Below are positions 4,609 through 11,746 of a stretch of DNA of 20,033 bases, piece after piece. The stretch covers positions 1 through 20,033 of IMG/VR virus record IMGVR_UViG_3300021138_001323, one strand, 5' to 3'. Below the pieces are notes generated by a model. That model saw only the letters and a list, made by a program, of their open reading frames with translations. It was not told the DNA's origin and did not search any database. The position numbers were made by a program, and so were the translations under genes. Each line of letters begins with the position of its first letter. Positions within the stretch are counted from its first letter, which is position 1. The stretch is from a virus.

Positions 4609-4648
4609 CCCTACCCAATGCATGTAATGTACGGTAGGGGTTTCTTTT
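4609..4648 (+). terminator. Rho-independent terminator
   Basis: CCCTACC (4609-4615) pairs perfectly with GGTAGGG (4633-4639), followed by a T-rich run (4641-4648). It lies 11 bases after the methyltransferase stop and ends the long tRNA/protein unit. The next promoter's -35 starts inside its T-run. Confidence 0.85.
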
Positions 4649-4675
4649 GACATTTTTATCAATCTATGTTATAAT
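4647..4675 (+). promoter_or_regulatory. Sigma-70 promoter, leaderless type
   Basis: TTGACA (4647-4652), 17 bases, TATAAT (4670-4675), with TG at 4667-4668 making an extended -10. The ATG at 4681 begins 6 bases after the -10, where transcription itself should start. No Shine-Dalgarno is possible, so the mRNA is predicted to be leaderless. Confidence 0.82.
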
Positions 4676-4680
4676 AGTGT

Positions 4681-5151
4681 ATGAATATTCCTAAATGTTA
4701 TCAATTAGTGGGAGTTCCGGGTAGCGGTAAAACTACTTGGATTAACAATCAAGATTGGACTCGAGATTGTGCTTACATTTCTACAGATCGTCTTGTAGAA
4801 GAATATGCAGCCGCCGAGGGTAAAACCTATAGTGAGGTGTTCAATGAATACATGCCACGGGCTGTAGAGTTGATGTCACAAGAAGTTATTGTGGCCCGCG
4901 AGGCGGGTCGAGATATTATTTGGGATCAAACTAGCACAACTCTTGCTAGTCGAGCTCGTAAATTTAATATGTTGCCTGACTATGAGCACGTTGCTGTAGT
5001 GTTTGAAACACCCGACAGAATTGAATTAAAGCGTCGATTGGCAAGTAGGCCCGGGAAAGAAATTCCAGATGCTGTAATAGAAGGTATGTTGGCCAGTTTC
5101 GAGATGCCAACGGAAGAAGAAGGTTTTAGGGAAATTTGGAGAGCGGTATGA
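4681..5151 (+). CDS. P-loop kinase of the polynucleotide-kinase-like AAA_33 family, 156 aa
   Basis: Walker A is GVPGSGKTT at residues 11-19. STDR at about 34-37 and WDQTSTT at 81-87 match the acceptor-site and lid-strand motifs of the T4 Pnk kinase domain and related AAA_33 kinases. A 'RLASRPG' basic segment near 135 fits the lid. The C-terminal phosphatase domain of T4 Pnk is absent. Likely roles are 5'-phosphorylation of RNA/DNA, for instance in tRNA repair, or of a small molecule. No RNA ligase is in view. It is expressed from a leaderless-type promoter and overlaps the next small gene by ATGA (5148-5151). Confidence 0.83.
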   Translation: MNIPKCYQLVGVPGSGKTTWINNQDWTRDCAYISTDRLVEEYAAAEGKTYSEVFNEYMPRAVELMSQEVIVAREAGRDIIWDQTSTTLASRARKFNMLPDYEHVAVVFETPDRIELKRRLASRPGKEIPDAVIEGMLASFEMPTEEEGFREIWRAV

Positions 5152-5261
5152 TGTATATTACAAATTACGACAGCTCTGTAAATCTTCCCTACGAAGATGG
5201 TTTATTAGAGTGGCTACAAGAACGTTACCCACATTCACGATACAGGATTGAATATGTCTGA
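5148..5261 (+). CDS. Very small protein, 37 aa, unknown
   Basis: The reading frame begins with ATG at 5148, overlapping the kinase stop (ATGA), and encodes MMYITNYDSSVNLP, then an acidic/aromatic segment ending RYPHSRYRIEYV. A second ATG is at 5151. Its last eight bases overlap the start of the next gene at 5254. It fills the gap between two coupled genes, which supports it being real. No motif is recognised. Confidence 0.6.
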   Translation: MMYITNYDSSVNLPYEDGLLEWLQERYPHSRYRIEYV

Positions 5262-5505
5262 AAAGAAAGTTAAAGAACCTATTGAACATAAAGACAAATT
5301 GGGACGATTGCTCAAAGTGGGCGATTGTGTAGCATATCCGTCTAGTAATAGTTTGATGATTGGCATTGTTAAGAAACTCAATCCCAAAATGGTTGGTGTT
5401 AAACCATTAAAAAATAATTGGGGCTCGGGCAATAAATATCCGCAGGATATAGTATTGTTAGAAGGACCTGAAGTTACAATGTATTTGTTGATGGCAAATA
5501 GTTGA
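5254..5505 (+). CDS. Small unknown protein, 83 aa, possible SH3-like beta barrel
   Basis: ATG 5254 is chosen because AGGA lies at 5244-5247 with 6-base spacing; the upstream TTG at 5248 is too close to it. The first 12 residues are charged. Then 'DKLGRLLKVGDCVAYPSSNS' and 'IGIVKKLNPKMVGVKPL' have the alternating hydrophobic pattern and VGDxV turn of SH3-like/KOW barrels. Function is unknown. The stop overlaps the -35 box of the next promoter. Confidence 0.75.
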   Translation: MSEKKVKEPIEHKDKLGRLLKVGDCVAYPSSNSLMIGIVKKLNPKMVGVKPLKNNWGSGNKYPQDIVLLEGPEVTMYLLMANS

Positions 5506-5530
5506 CATTTTAGTCTATTGGTGTTATAAT
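5502..5530 (+). promoter_or_regulatory. Sigma-70 promoter of the metallophosphoesterase gene
   Basis: TTGACA (5502-5507), 17 bases, TATAAT (5525-5530), with TGT before the -10. The leader is about 19 bases and carries AAAGGAGA at 5543-5550, a strong ribosome site, unlike the leaderless promoters nearby. Confidence 0.85.
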
Positions 5531-5555
5531 ACAATATTAAAGAAAGGAGATCGAT

Positions 5556-6158
5556 ATGCCAGCAGTATTTTTATATTCTGATCCACATTTTGGACACCAA
5601 GGAGTTTGTCGTTTTATGCGAAACGATGGTGTGACCAAATTACGGCCTTGGGATAATGCCGAGGAAATGGATGAAGAATTAATTAAAAGATATAACGAAA
5701 AAGTTCGTCCAAAAGACAAGTGTTATTTTTTAGGCGATGTTGTTATTAACCGCAAAGCATTACCTACGTTAGCCCGCTTAAATGGCGACAAGGTCTTAAT
5801 CCGCGGCAACCACGACATCTTCCGTGATGAAGACTACCGTGAATACTTTCGCGAGTTACGGGCTTACCACGTGATGAACGGTATGATCTTAAGTCATATC
5901 CCTGTTCATGAAGCAAGTTTAGGTCGCTTCGGCACCAACATCCACGGACACTTACATGCTAACAGAGTTATGAAGGCTCGCGGTGTTAATGCTAAAACTG
6001 GTGAAATCTTATACAGTGATGAGATTGATCCACGCTACTGGTGTGCTTGTGTTGAACAAACTGACTTTGCACCTATCTTATTTGAAGACGCTATGAAGCG
6101 TATAGAAGCAGAAGGTGGTGTAGTTGGATTTAAGAACGGCAACGGACCGACCATGTAA
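5556..6158 (+). CDS. Calcineurin-like metallophosphoesterase, 200 aa
   Basis: All five metal-binding blocks of the family are present: SDPHFGH (D9, H11), GDVV (G60-D61), GNHD (84-87), SHIPVH (H114) and GHLH (131-134). These dimetal enzymes cut phosphomono- or diesters. The short form with 'LYSDPHFGHxxxCRF' resembles phage and bacterial stand-alone phosphoesterases of unknown substrate, possibly nucleotide or cyclic-nucleotide. It has its own promoter, a strong Shine-Dalgarno and its own terminator, so it is a single-gene unit. Confidence 0.92.
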   Translation: MPAVFLYSDPHFGHQGVCRFMRNDGVTKLRPWDNAEEMDEELIKRYNEKVRPKDKCYFLGDVVINRKALPTLARLNGDKVLIRGNHDIFRDEDYREYFRELRAYHVMNGMILSHIPVHEASLGRFGTNIHGHLHANRVMKARGVNAKTGEILYSDEIDPRYWCACVEQTDFAPILFEDAMKRIEAEGGVVGFKNGNGPTM

Positions 6159-6159
6159 G

Positions 6160-6190
6160 AATAGGACCTCAGGGTCCTATTTTTTTTTTG
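6160..6190 (+). terminator. Rho-independent terminator
   Basis: AATAGGACC (6160-6168) pairs perfectly with GGTCCTATT (6173-6181) around a TCAG loop, and runs into ten T residues (6180-6189). It directly follows the metallophosphoesterase stop. Confidence 0.95.
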
Positions 6191-6205
6191 GATTAAATAT
6201 CTCAA

Positions 6206-6280
6206 GGGTCCTTAGTTCAACGGATAGAACACCGTGTTCCGATCGCGGTGATAGGGGTTCAATTCCTCTAGGGCCCGCCA
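6206..6280 (+). tRNA. tRNA-Arg(CCG)
   Basis: Acceptor GGGTCCT pairs with AGGGCCC (one T-G), discriminator G, encoded CCA. The anticodon loop TTCCGAT (anticodon CCG) is on a CCGTG/CGCGG stem with one wobble. The T-arm is AGGGG-TTCAATT-CCTCT. It stands alone between a terminator and the glycosyltransferase promoter; no strong own promoter is seen. Confidence 0.93.
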
Positions 6281-6289
6281 TGTTATAAT
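6281..6289 (+). promoter_or_regulatory. Extended -10 promoter, leaderless type
   Basis: TGTTATAAT begins right after the tRNA-Arg CCA end. There is no good -35 (it would lie in the tRNA T-arm), so this would depend on the TGn extension. The ATG at 6297 starts 8 bases after the -10, at the predicted transcription start. Confidence 0.55.
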
Positions 6290-6296
6290 GATAATT

Positions 6297-7325
6297 ATGT
6301 GTATGTCAACATTACACATTCTAGCCAGCCCTTACGATGCAGTTAACATCAATCGAAGAGATGATCCATTTAGTATACTAGCCTACAAGTTTATGAGGCA
6401 TATGGAACAATACGGATGGAAGTGTGTACACTACGGAATTCCGGGAACAGAAGTTCCGTGTGAAATGGTTCAGTGTTTAGACAGTCGATCCGGTCATGGA
6501 CCCACTGATTCTAAAATTTACAACGATAGAGCAGGTGCTGCCATTGCTGCTCGTAAACAACCAGACGATATGATATTATGTTATCATGGTTGGGAAAACA
6601 AAGGTGCCTGCGATCTCAATCCAGACCTTAGAGCAGTAGAACACAGTATTGGCTATGAAACCAAGGCAGTGTTTGCTCCGTTTCGTGCTTTTACTAGCCA
6701 AGCACAAATGCACATGTTTTACGGTGAACGAAATATGTTGATGAGTCCTAGTTGGTTTGATACTGTGATTTATAATGCTATATCAAAAGACGAATTTGAC
6801 TACACCGAAGATAAGGATGATTATTTTCTCTACTTTGGTCGTGTTATTCCTGCCAAGGGTGTAAACATTGCTATACAGGCCACAGAAGCAGCAGGTAAAA
6901 AATTAATCATTGCCGGTCGCGGAACACTGGCGGATATGGGGTATAGTTCAACTCCTAGCCATGTTACCTTAGCCGGTCTATGTGATGCTGAACAACGTCG
7001 TAAACTCATGTCCAAGGCCAAGGCCATACTGGGACCTACAACCTATGTTGAACCATTTGGCAATATGATCGTAGAAGGTTATATGAGCGGTACTCCTGCT
7101 ATTACCACAGACTGGGGTGGATTTACTGAAACAGTGATCAACGGCGTTACTGGATTTCGTTGCCGGGAGCATCGACAGTTTGTAGAAGCACTAGAACGCA
7201 TTGACGAAATTAAACCCCGAAACTGCTATGACTGGGCTTTAAACAACTGCGAAGATCAAGTAGTGCACTCTCAGTTAGATACTTGGTTAAGAAAAGTTCA
7301 AGAATTTAATTATTACAGAGAATGA
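6297..7325 (+). CDS. GT4-family (GT-B fold) glycosyltransferase, 342 aa
   Basis: The C-terminal half carries the group 1 glycosyltransferase signature: 'YFLYFGRVIPAKGVNIAI' at about 176-193 opens the nucleotide-sugar domain, and E252 and E260 in 'VEPFGNMIVEGYMSGTPAI' form the EX7E motif. It transfers a sugar from an activated donor to an unknown acceptor. The frame is open from ATG 6288, but that codon lies in the -10 box; ATG 6297 (or 6303) is the likely start. No Shine-Dalgarno is visible. The next gene overlaps by ATGA. Likely part of a glycan or base-glycosylation set. Confidence 0.88.
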   Translation: MCMSTLHILASPYDAVNINRRDDPFSILAYKFMRHMEQYGWKCVHYGIPGTEVPCEMVQCLDSRSGHGPTDSKIYNDRAGAAIAARKQPDDMILCYHGWENKGACDLNPDLRAVEHSIGYETKAVFAPFRAFTSQAQMHMFYGERNMLMSPSWFDTVIYNAISKDEFDYTEDKDDYFLYFGRVIPAKGVNIAIQATEAAGKKLIIAGRGTLADMGYSSTPSHVTLAGLCDAEQRRKLMSKAKAILGPTTYVEPFGNMIVEGYMSGTPAITTDWGGFTETVINGVTGFRCREHRQFVEALERIDEIKPRNCYDWALNNCEDQVVHSQLDTWLRKVQEFNYYRE

Positions 7326-8077
7326 AAACTGCGTTTATTATTACTAGTTGTATCGAAGTTAAAAACGAGCATCCCTTAACCTATAGTAAGACTCGTAGTT
7401 ATTTTTCTAGTGAAGAAAGACTGCGTCAAACCATTACCACCATTGCCAGCATAGATTCGCTGGTAAAAAAGGATGCAACAATATATATTGTAGATGCCAG
7501 CGAGCATTGGGAAAACTATGCTAATTATTTTTGGTATCAACCTAACCTAAAATTTATTAGTATTAAGAACGAGTTTCCTGAAATATTCAACACAGTTACC
7601 AGTCATCCTAATAAGAGTTACTGCGAATGTTTGCTGTTAGAGGCCTTTATGAGCAAGTATCGAGAAGAACTAGTACTTCATGATCATGTTGTTAAAATCA
7701 GTGGAAGATATTTTCTTGACAGCAACTTTGATATAGAAATATTTAAAAAGAACAATAATAAAATTGTTTTCAAACATCCTATAAAGAATGAGTGGCAAGA
7801 CTGGTGGGGATATAATATGGTTGATCTGCGACAGCAACAAAACAATAATATTCTTTATCAGTACTGTTCTGTACTATTCGGATTCTGTAGTTTACAGTTT
7901 GATTATATGCTAGGTACAATTAAAAAAATAAAAGACACACTGGTCGACCCCGTTAACTATCATTATGATTTGGAAACACTGAGTTATTTTTTTACTAGAG
8001 GTAGCCAAGATATTATACATGCCGATTGGATAGTTTATGGATTTCACGGGCCCGACGGCAGATTTGTTCGATATTAA
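7322..8077 (+). CDS. Putative GT-A-type glycosyltransferase, 251 aa
   Basis: The N-terminus MKTAFIITSC starts a Rossmann-like strand, 'ATIYIVDAS' follows near 55-63, and 'DHVVKISGRYFLD' at about 119-131 matches the KxxGRY motif seen in small GT-A-like transferases of capsule/LPS loci and phages. Catalytic assignment is tentative. The start overlaps the GT4 stop (ATGA, 7322-7325), so the two are translationally coupled and probably build one glycan. Base composition is AT-richer than the GT4 gene. Confidence 0.65.
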   Translation: MKTAFIITSCIEVKNEHPLTYSKTRSYFSSEERLRQTITTIASIDSLVKKDATIYIVDASEHWENYANYFWYQPNLKFISIKNEFPEIFNTVTSHPNKSYCECLLLEAFMSKYREELVLHDHVVKISGRYFLDSNFDIEIFKKNNNKIVFKHPIKNEWQDWWGYNMVDLRQQQNNNILYQYCSVLFGFCSLQFDYMLGTIKKIKDTLVDPVNYHYDLETLSYFFTRGSQDIIHADWIVYGFHGPDGRFVRY

Positions 8078-8097
8078 CAGAATTTTAACCATTATTA

Positions 8098-8127
8098 TTG
8101 ACTTTAAATCTATCTGCAACTTATACT
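8098..8127 (+). promoter_or_regulatory. Probable sigma-70 promoter of the metalloprotease gene
   Basis: TTGACT (8098-8103), 18 bases, TATACT (8122-8127). The leader is about 28 bases and holds AAAGGTG (8148-8154), spaced 7 bases from ATG 8162. Confidence 0.6.
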
Positions 8128-8161
8128 AAGATAAATATTTTAGTCTAAAAGGTGTGCATGT

Positions 8162-8878
8162 ATGTTTGACTGGTCCAAACTAAACCGCCAAGATATAGCC
8201 GATGCTATACAAACTCTTTCTCCCAAACTTGTGGGAGATTCGATCCAGCAACAAGATTTCCATAGAATACTATCCACTTATCTCAAACGCAAATATCGTG
8301 TTAAAGTATCCGAGGGTTGGGATACAAAAGTGAAAACACACGCTGTTTTCACAGGCGGTACCTACTATAGTGACTTAGATGCGGAAGATAAAAAGTGCAT
8401 CGAATTGAACTTTATCTACAACCCTGTTATATCAGAATTTAAAATTACCAAACGAAGATTCAACCAATTGTGTAATTTGATTGCCGATACTCTACTGCAT
8501 GAAATTATACACATGCGCCAATATCGCAGACGATCTTTTAAATCGTTGCCTAACTATAACAGCACAGCATCCAAGGGCAAACTACGAGAAGAACAAAGTT
8601 ATTTGGGCAACAGTGATGAAATAGATGCCTATGGGTTTAACATAGCCTGCGAACTTTTACATAAACACAAGGGTGATCAGCAGGCTGTAATTGATCATCT
8701 AAACATAGATCTCAAAGGTAGTAAAAAATCCGGCGGATGTTGGAAAGTTTATCTAAAAGCCTTTGAGCACGATCATAATCACGAAATCATTAAGAAACTT
8801 AAAAAGAAAGTAATACGATACATACCTCGAGCAGTAGAAGGTCGTCCGTTCAAGAATACCGACTGGATCTGCTATTGA
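8162..8878 (+). CDS. HExxH zinc metallopeptidase-like protein, 238 aa
   Basis: The zinc motif HEIIH is at residues 113-117 inside a hydrophobic helix (LIADTLLHEIIHMRQY). A conserved 'NSDEIDAYGFN' at 150-160 supplies the likely third ligand (E153). The arrangement is like SprT-type or phage gluzincin peptidases. The C-terminus (about 205-225) is rich in Lys/His. No signal peptide is present, so it acts in the cytoplasm or virion. The target is unknown. Its stop codon overlaps the -35 of the next promoter. Confidence 0.8.
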   Translation: MFDWSKLNRQDIADAIQTLSPKLVGDSIQQQDFHRILSTYLKRKYRVKVSEGWDTKVKTHAVFTGGTYYSDLDAEDKKCIELNFIYNPVISEFKITKRRFNQLCNLIADTLLHEIIHMRQYRRRSFKSLPNYNSTASKGKLREEQSYLGNSDEIDAYGFNIACELLHKHKGDQQAVIDHLNIDLKGSKKSGGCWKVYLKAFEHDHNHEIIKKLKKKVIRYIPRAVEGRPFKNTDWICY

Positions 8879-8903
8879 CATTTAAATAACACTATGTTAA
8901 AAT
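8875..8903 (+). promoter_or_regulatory. Sigma-70 promoter, leaderless type
   Basis: TTGACA (8875-8880), 17 bases, TAAAAT (8898-8903), TG at 8895-8896. The ATG at 8910 is the seventh base after the -10, the usual start of transcription. The 17-base block around the -10 (8892-8908) matches 4664-4680 at 16 positions, so these are copies of one promoter type. Confidence 0.78.
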
Positions 8904-8909
8904 AGTGTT

Positions 8910-9137
8910 ATGACATATAAAACTCATACCAGCACTATACGCACTCTCAAGCAGGGTGATCCTAACTTTGTAATCAACGACGGACTAATGCAGACACCTC
9001 GAGCAGGATTCGAAATCAGTAATCGATGCCCAGACAATTATGCAAGCCTTATTCAGGAATGTATTATGCATGGTTGGCTCAAACCTGTAGCACATGTCAC
9101 AGAACGAGAATTGTTGTTTATGGGGTTGACTAAATGA
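8910..9137 (+). CDS. Small unknown protein, 75 aa
   Basis: Expressed from a leaderless-type promoter; no Shine-Dalgarno is possible. The sequence begins MTYKTHTSTIRTLKQGDP and ends 'HVTERELLFMGLTK', with a Cys-containing middle (CPDNY, QECIMHGW). No known motif or membrane segment. The stop overlaps the next ATG (ATGA, 9134-9137), so it is coupled to the dehydrogenase gene. Function unknown. Confidence 0.8.
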   Translation: MTYKTHTSTIRTLKQGDPNFVINDGLMQTPRAGFEISNRCPDNYASLIQECIMHGWLKPVAHVTERELLFMGLTK

Positions 9138-10012
9138 GTAATGGCGGTTATACTATGAATATGCCCGGCACTATCGGTGGTGCTAAAATTATTTTTAAAA
9201 ATTCAAACATGGATAAAATTGGAATTATTGGCCTAGGCTTTGTAGGTGGCGCTATTAAAAACGCTCTAAATGACATTTGGGGTCATGAAGTAACCTGTGT
9301 AGATCCCGCTAAAGGTTATAATAATACCATTGCTGATCTTAAAGATTGCGACGGTGTATTTGTTTGTGTGCCAACTCCGCAAGATGATGATGGCACTTGT
9401 GATACAAGCCCCATGGAAAGTGTATTAGCAGAATTAGCCTCTGTAGGTTTCCAAGGGGTTATTATTAGTAAATGTACCGCTCCAGCAGATGTTTATGAAC
9501 GCTTAAATGAACAATATCCAAATCTTGTTCACGCACCCGAGTTCCTTACTGCAGCCAATGCCAACCGAGATTATGTCAACGGCACATTCTGTATCATCGG
9601 AGGTAAACATAAATTATATCTCCGCGAAGCTGAACGCATCATTCGAACAAGCCAACAAAGTCTAGGTGATAATGTTAAATGGTGTTCAATTGGCGAAGCT
9701 GCATTGGCAAAATATACCATTAACTGCTTTATGAGCACCAAGGTTATCTTTATGAATGAAATGTATAACCTTGCTACCAAGATGGGATTTGACTACAATA
9801 CGATTGCTAACATGGTCACAATGGACCCTCGCATGGGTAAGAGCCATATGCAGGTTCCAGGACCCGACGGCATGTTTGGGTTCGGCGGTGCGTGTTTCCC
9901 CAAAGATACCAGTGCTCTACTAAAGACTGCAGAACAACAGGGTATTGATATGATGGTTTTGGATGCCGCAGTTAAGAAAAATACCATCCTTCGCTTGACA
10001 GAACCTAAATAA
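9134..10012 (+). CDS. Short UDP-glucose/GDP-mannose dehydrogenase-family protein, 292 aa
   Basis: The NAD-binding domain starts at about residue 26 (MDKIGIIGLGFVGGA, GxGxxG). 'VFVCVPTPQ' follows near 75, the central helical domain carries 'APEFLTAANA', and the catalytic Cys is C254 in FGFGGACFPKD. Family members oxidise NDP-hexoses to uronic acids and are usually over 400 aa; here the C-terminal UDP-sugar-binding domain is missing, the protein ending 38 residues after the Cys. It may be a minimal functional form or need a partner. The first 25 residues are an extension; an internal ATG at 9209 begins the conserved core. It probably supplies a sugar for the neighbouring glycosyltransferases. 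Confidence 0.88.
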   Translation: MSNGGYTMNMPGTIGGAKIIFKNSNMDKIGIIGLGFVGGAIKNALNDIWGHEVTCVDPAKGYNNTIADLKDCDGVFVCVPTPQDDDGTCDTSPMESVLAELASVGFQGVIISKCTAPADVYERLNEQYPNLVHAPEFLTAANANRDYVNGTFCIIGGKHKLYLREAERIIRTSQQSLGDNVKWCSIGEAALAKYTINCFMSTKVIFMNEMYNLATKMGFDYNTIANMVTMDPRMGKSHMQVPGPDGMFGFGGACFPKDTSALLKTAEQQGIDMMVLDAAVKKNTILRLTEPK

Positions 10013-10040
10013 TCCTGTATTATAAGGTATAGGAATAATA

Positions 10041-10793
10041 ATGTACGACAAAGCATACAAAGATTTTCAACAAGGCGAAGAACTTCATAGCGACAAAGGC
10101 TATGAAGAAGCATATTTTGCTGACGTAATTCGAACTAAAATGAAACGTGATCAAAAGCGTTTTTGGGCCGGTGACAACATCAGCGATTATCTACATGAAG
10201 GCGATCGTGAACGACTAATTGACGAAGCTACAGAAGCATTTGAATTAGTTCTTGATCGGTTGCTTATTGATCGCGAAAACGATCCTAATAGTAAAGGTAC
10301 AGCTCGCCGACTGGCTAAAATGTATTTTAACGAAATTATGGCAGGCAGATATGAACCGGCTCCAGATGCAACAGCATTTCCAAACGACTCGGCGGATCGT
10401 TATGAAGGTATGCTTGTTGTTCGTAGTGAGTTACGCTCTATGTGCTCACATCATCACCAGCCCGTTAGTGGTGTTGCTTATATTGGTATTATTGCTGCTA
10501 ATAAGCTCATTGGTCTCTCTAAGTACACTCGTATTGCTCAGTGGTGTGCTCGTCGTGGTACTCTCCAGGAGGAACTATGTAATGACATTGCTAGAGAAAT
10601 CAGTAAGGCAACTGATTCAGAAAATGTAGGTGTTTATTTAAGAATGACTCACGGATGTTGCGAGAACAGAGGTATTATGGCTCACGATAGTTCAACAACA
10701 ACTTCTGTCCTTAAAGGAGCATTTAACAAAGATCCGGGCACAAAGAAGGAGTTCTTTGATACACTGAGTCTTCAGGAATCTAATAAGCGGTAA
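10041..10793 (+). CDS. folE: GTP cyclohydrolase I, 250 aa
   Basis: The C-terminal 165 residues are the FolE T-fold: 'GTARRLAKM' at 86-94, zinc site MCSHHH (C135, H138), 'VGVYLRMTHGCCENRGI' with C206 as third zinc ligand, and 'SSTTTSVLKGAF'. It converts GTP to 7,8-dihydroneopterin triphosphate, the first step of folate and of 7-deazaguanine (preQ0/queuosine) synthesis. The first 80 residues are an acidic helical extension longer than in E. coli FolE. TAGGAAT precedes the ATG. In phages folE usually serves 7-deazaguanine DNA modification, but no queC, queD or queE gene is in this window. Confidence 0.92.
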   Translation: MYDKAYKDFQQGEELHSDKGYEEAYFADVIRTKMKRDQKRFWAGDNISDYLHEGDRERLIDEATEAFELVLDRLLIDRENDPNSKGTARRLAKMYFNEIMAGRYEPAPDATAFPNDSADRYEGMLVVRSELRSMCSHHHQPVSGVAYIGIIAANKLIGLSKYTRIAQWCARRGTLQEELCNDIAREISKATDSENVGVYLRMTHGCCENRGIMAHDSSTTTSVLKGAFNKDPGTKKEFFDTLSLQESNKR

Positions 10794-10830
10794 GTATATC
10801 GCCCAACAAATCATTCAATAAAGGTAAAAT

Positions 10831-11556
10831 ATGAAAAAAGGTAAGTTAAACATTCCTAGCCGCCAACAAGTGGCACAGAATCAAGTAGCCAATGCTGCTC
10901 AACAATCTATGCAACCGCAAGCCGGTGGACGCCGTCCTAGCATTATGATTGCTGTTCCGGCAATGGAAATGGTTAATGCTGAATTTGCACAGCATTTGGC
11001 CATGGCAGCGGCTAATATGGTTGCCAATGGCATTAAGATTAATTGTGCATTTAACATTGGCTCAGTGATCACTATTGCTCGTCGCAATCTAGTTGATATC
11101 TTCTTGAAGAGCGACTTTGATTACATTTGGTGGGTTGATAGCGATATGAAATTCCCTATCGATGCTCCTATGCGTTTGTTGGCTCGTAACAAAGATATCG
11201 TCGGTGCTAACTATCGTCGTCGTCGTTTCCCTAATCCTAACTTTACAGGTATGATGGGATCCAGCGGTCAGTTCACAGAATTCCAAACTACAGACAATTC
11301 TCCTGCAATGGAACTTATCGATGTATTGCCACACGGTATGGTTCTATGCAAGCGTGAAGTTTACGAACGAGTTCCTCAACCGCACTACCTACAAGAATAT
11401 GTTAAAGAACTTAATCTTGAAATTGGTGAGGACATTTATTTCTGCCAACAAGCTCAAAAGGCAGGATATGAAGTATGGTGCGATCAAGAATTGAGCAGAG
11501 AAGTAGCACACATTGGTATTTTCCACTTTAACTACAATCTATCAGTTCCAAAATAA
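10831..11556 (+). CDS. GT-A-fold glycosyltransferase-like protein, 241 aa
   Basis: The N-terminal 35 residues are Gln/Ala-rich and probably disordered. A GT-A domain follows: 'PSIMIAVPAMEMVNAEF' at 36-52, 'FDYIWWVDSDMKFP' with the DxD metal motif D103-S-D105, 'DIVGANYRRRR' at 122-132 and 'IGEDIYFCQQAQKAGYEVW' at 198-216, where the E/D pair is the usual catalytic-base region. It resembles phage GT2-like proteins often seen beside tail or base-modification genes. AAAGGT lies 6 bases before the ATG. The acceptor is unknown. Confidence 0.78.
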   Translation: MKKGKLNIPSRQQVAQNQVANAAQQSMQPQAGGRRPSIMIAVPAMEMVNAEFAQHLAMAAANMVANGIKINCAFNIGSVITIARRNLVDIFLKSDFDYIWWVDSDMKFPIDAPMRLLARNKDIVGANYRRRRFPNPNFTGMMGSSGQFTEFQTTDNSPAMELIDVLPHGMVLCKREVYERVPQPHYLQEYVKELNLEIGEDIYFCQQAQKAGYEVWCDQELSREVAHIGIFHFNYNLSVPK

Positions 11557-11571
11557 ACTGAAAGGGAACCC

Positions 11572-11739
11572 ATGTTGTTCGAAAGCATAGAGATTCGTAA
11601 AGTACGCAATGGTGTGATTGTCACACTGCGTACCGACGAAGATGAAGATCAAGAATATGTCTACGACACAGATCGTAAAGCGATTAAGTTTGTCAAAGAC
11701 CTTCTTGAAGCAAAAAGTAAGGAACAGGCTCCGGCTTGA
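11572..11739 (+). CDS. Small acidic unknown protein, 55 aa
   Basis: Begins MLFESIEIRKVRNGVIVTLR and continues with an acidic stretch (TDEDEDQEYVYD) and a basic helix. AAAGGGA at 11561-11567 is a good ribosome site. The hydrophobic pattern suggests a small beta-beta-alpha protein. No function is recognised. It fits the gap between two supported genes. Confidence 0.75.
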   Translation: MLFESIEIRKVRNGVIVTLRTDEDEDQEYVYDTDRKAIKFVKDLLEAKSKEQAPA

Positions 11740-11746
11740 TTAAACA

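Noticed and set aside
9793-10113. Minus-strand 106-aa frame
   Set aside because: It lies antisense to the conserved catalytic region of the dehydrogenase and to the folE start; no support of its own.
10252-10629. Second plus-strand frame inside folE
   Set aside because: The folE frame carries all zinc ligands and motifs; this overlapping frame is very Leu/Val-rich and has no start signal.
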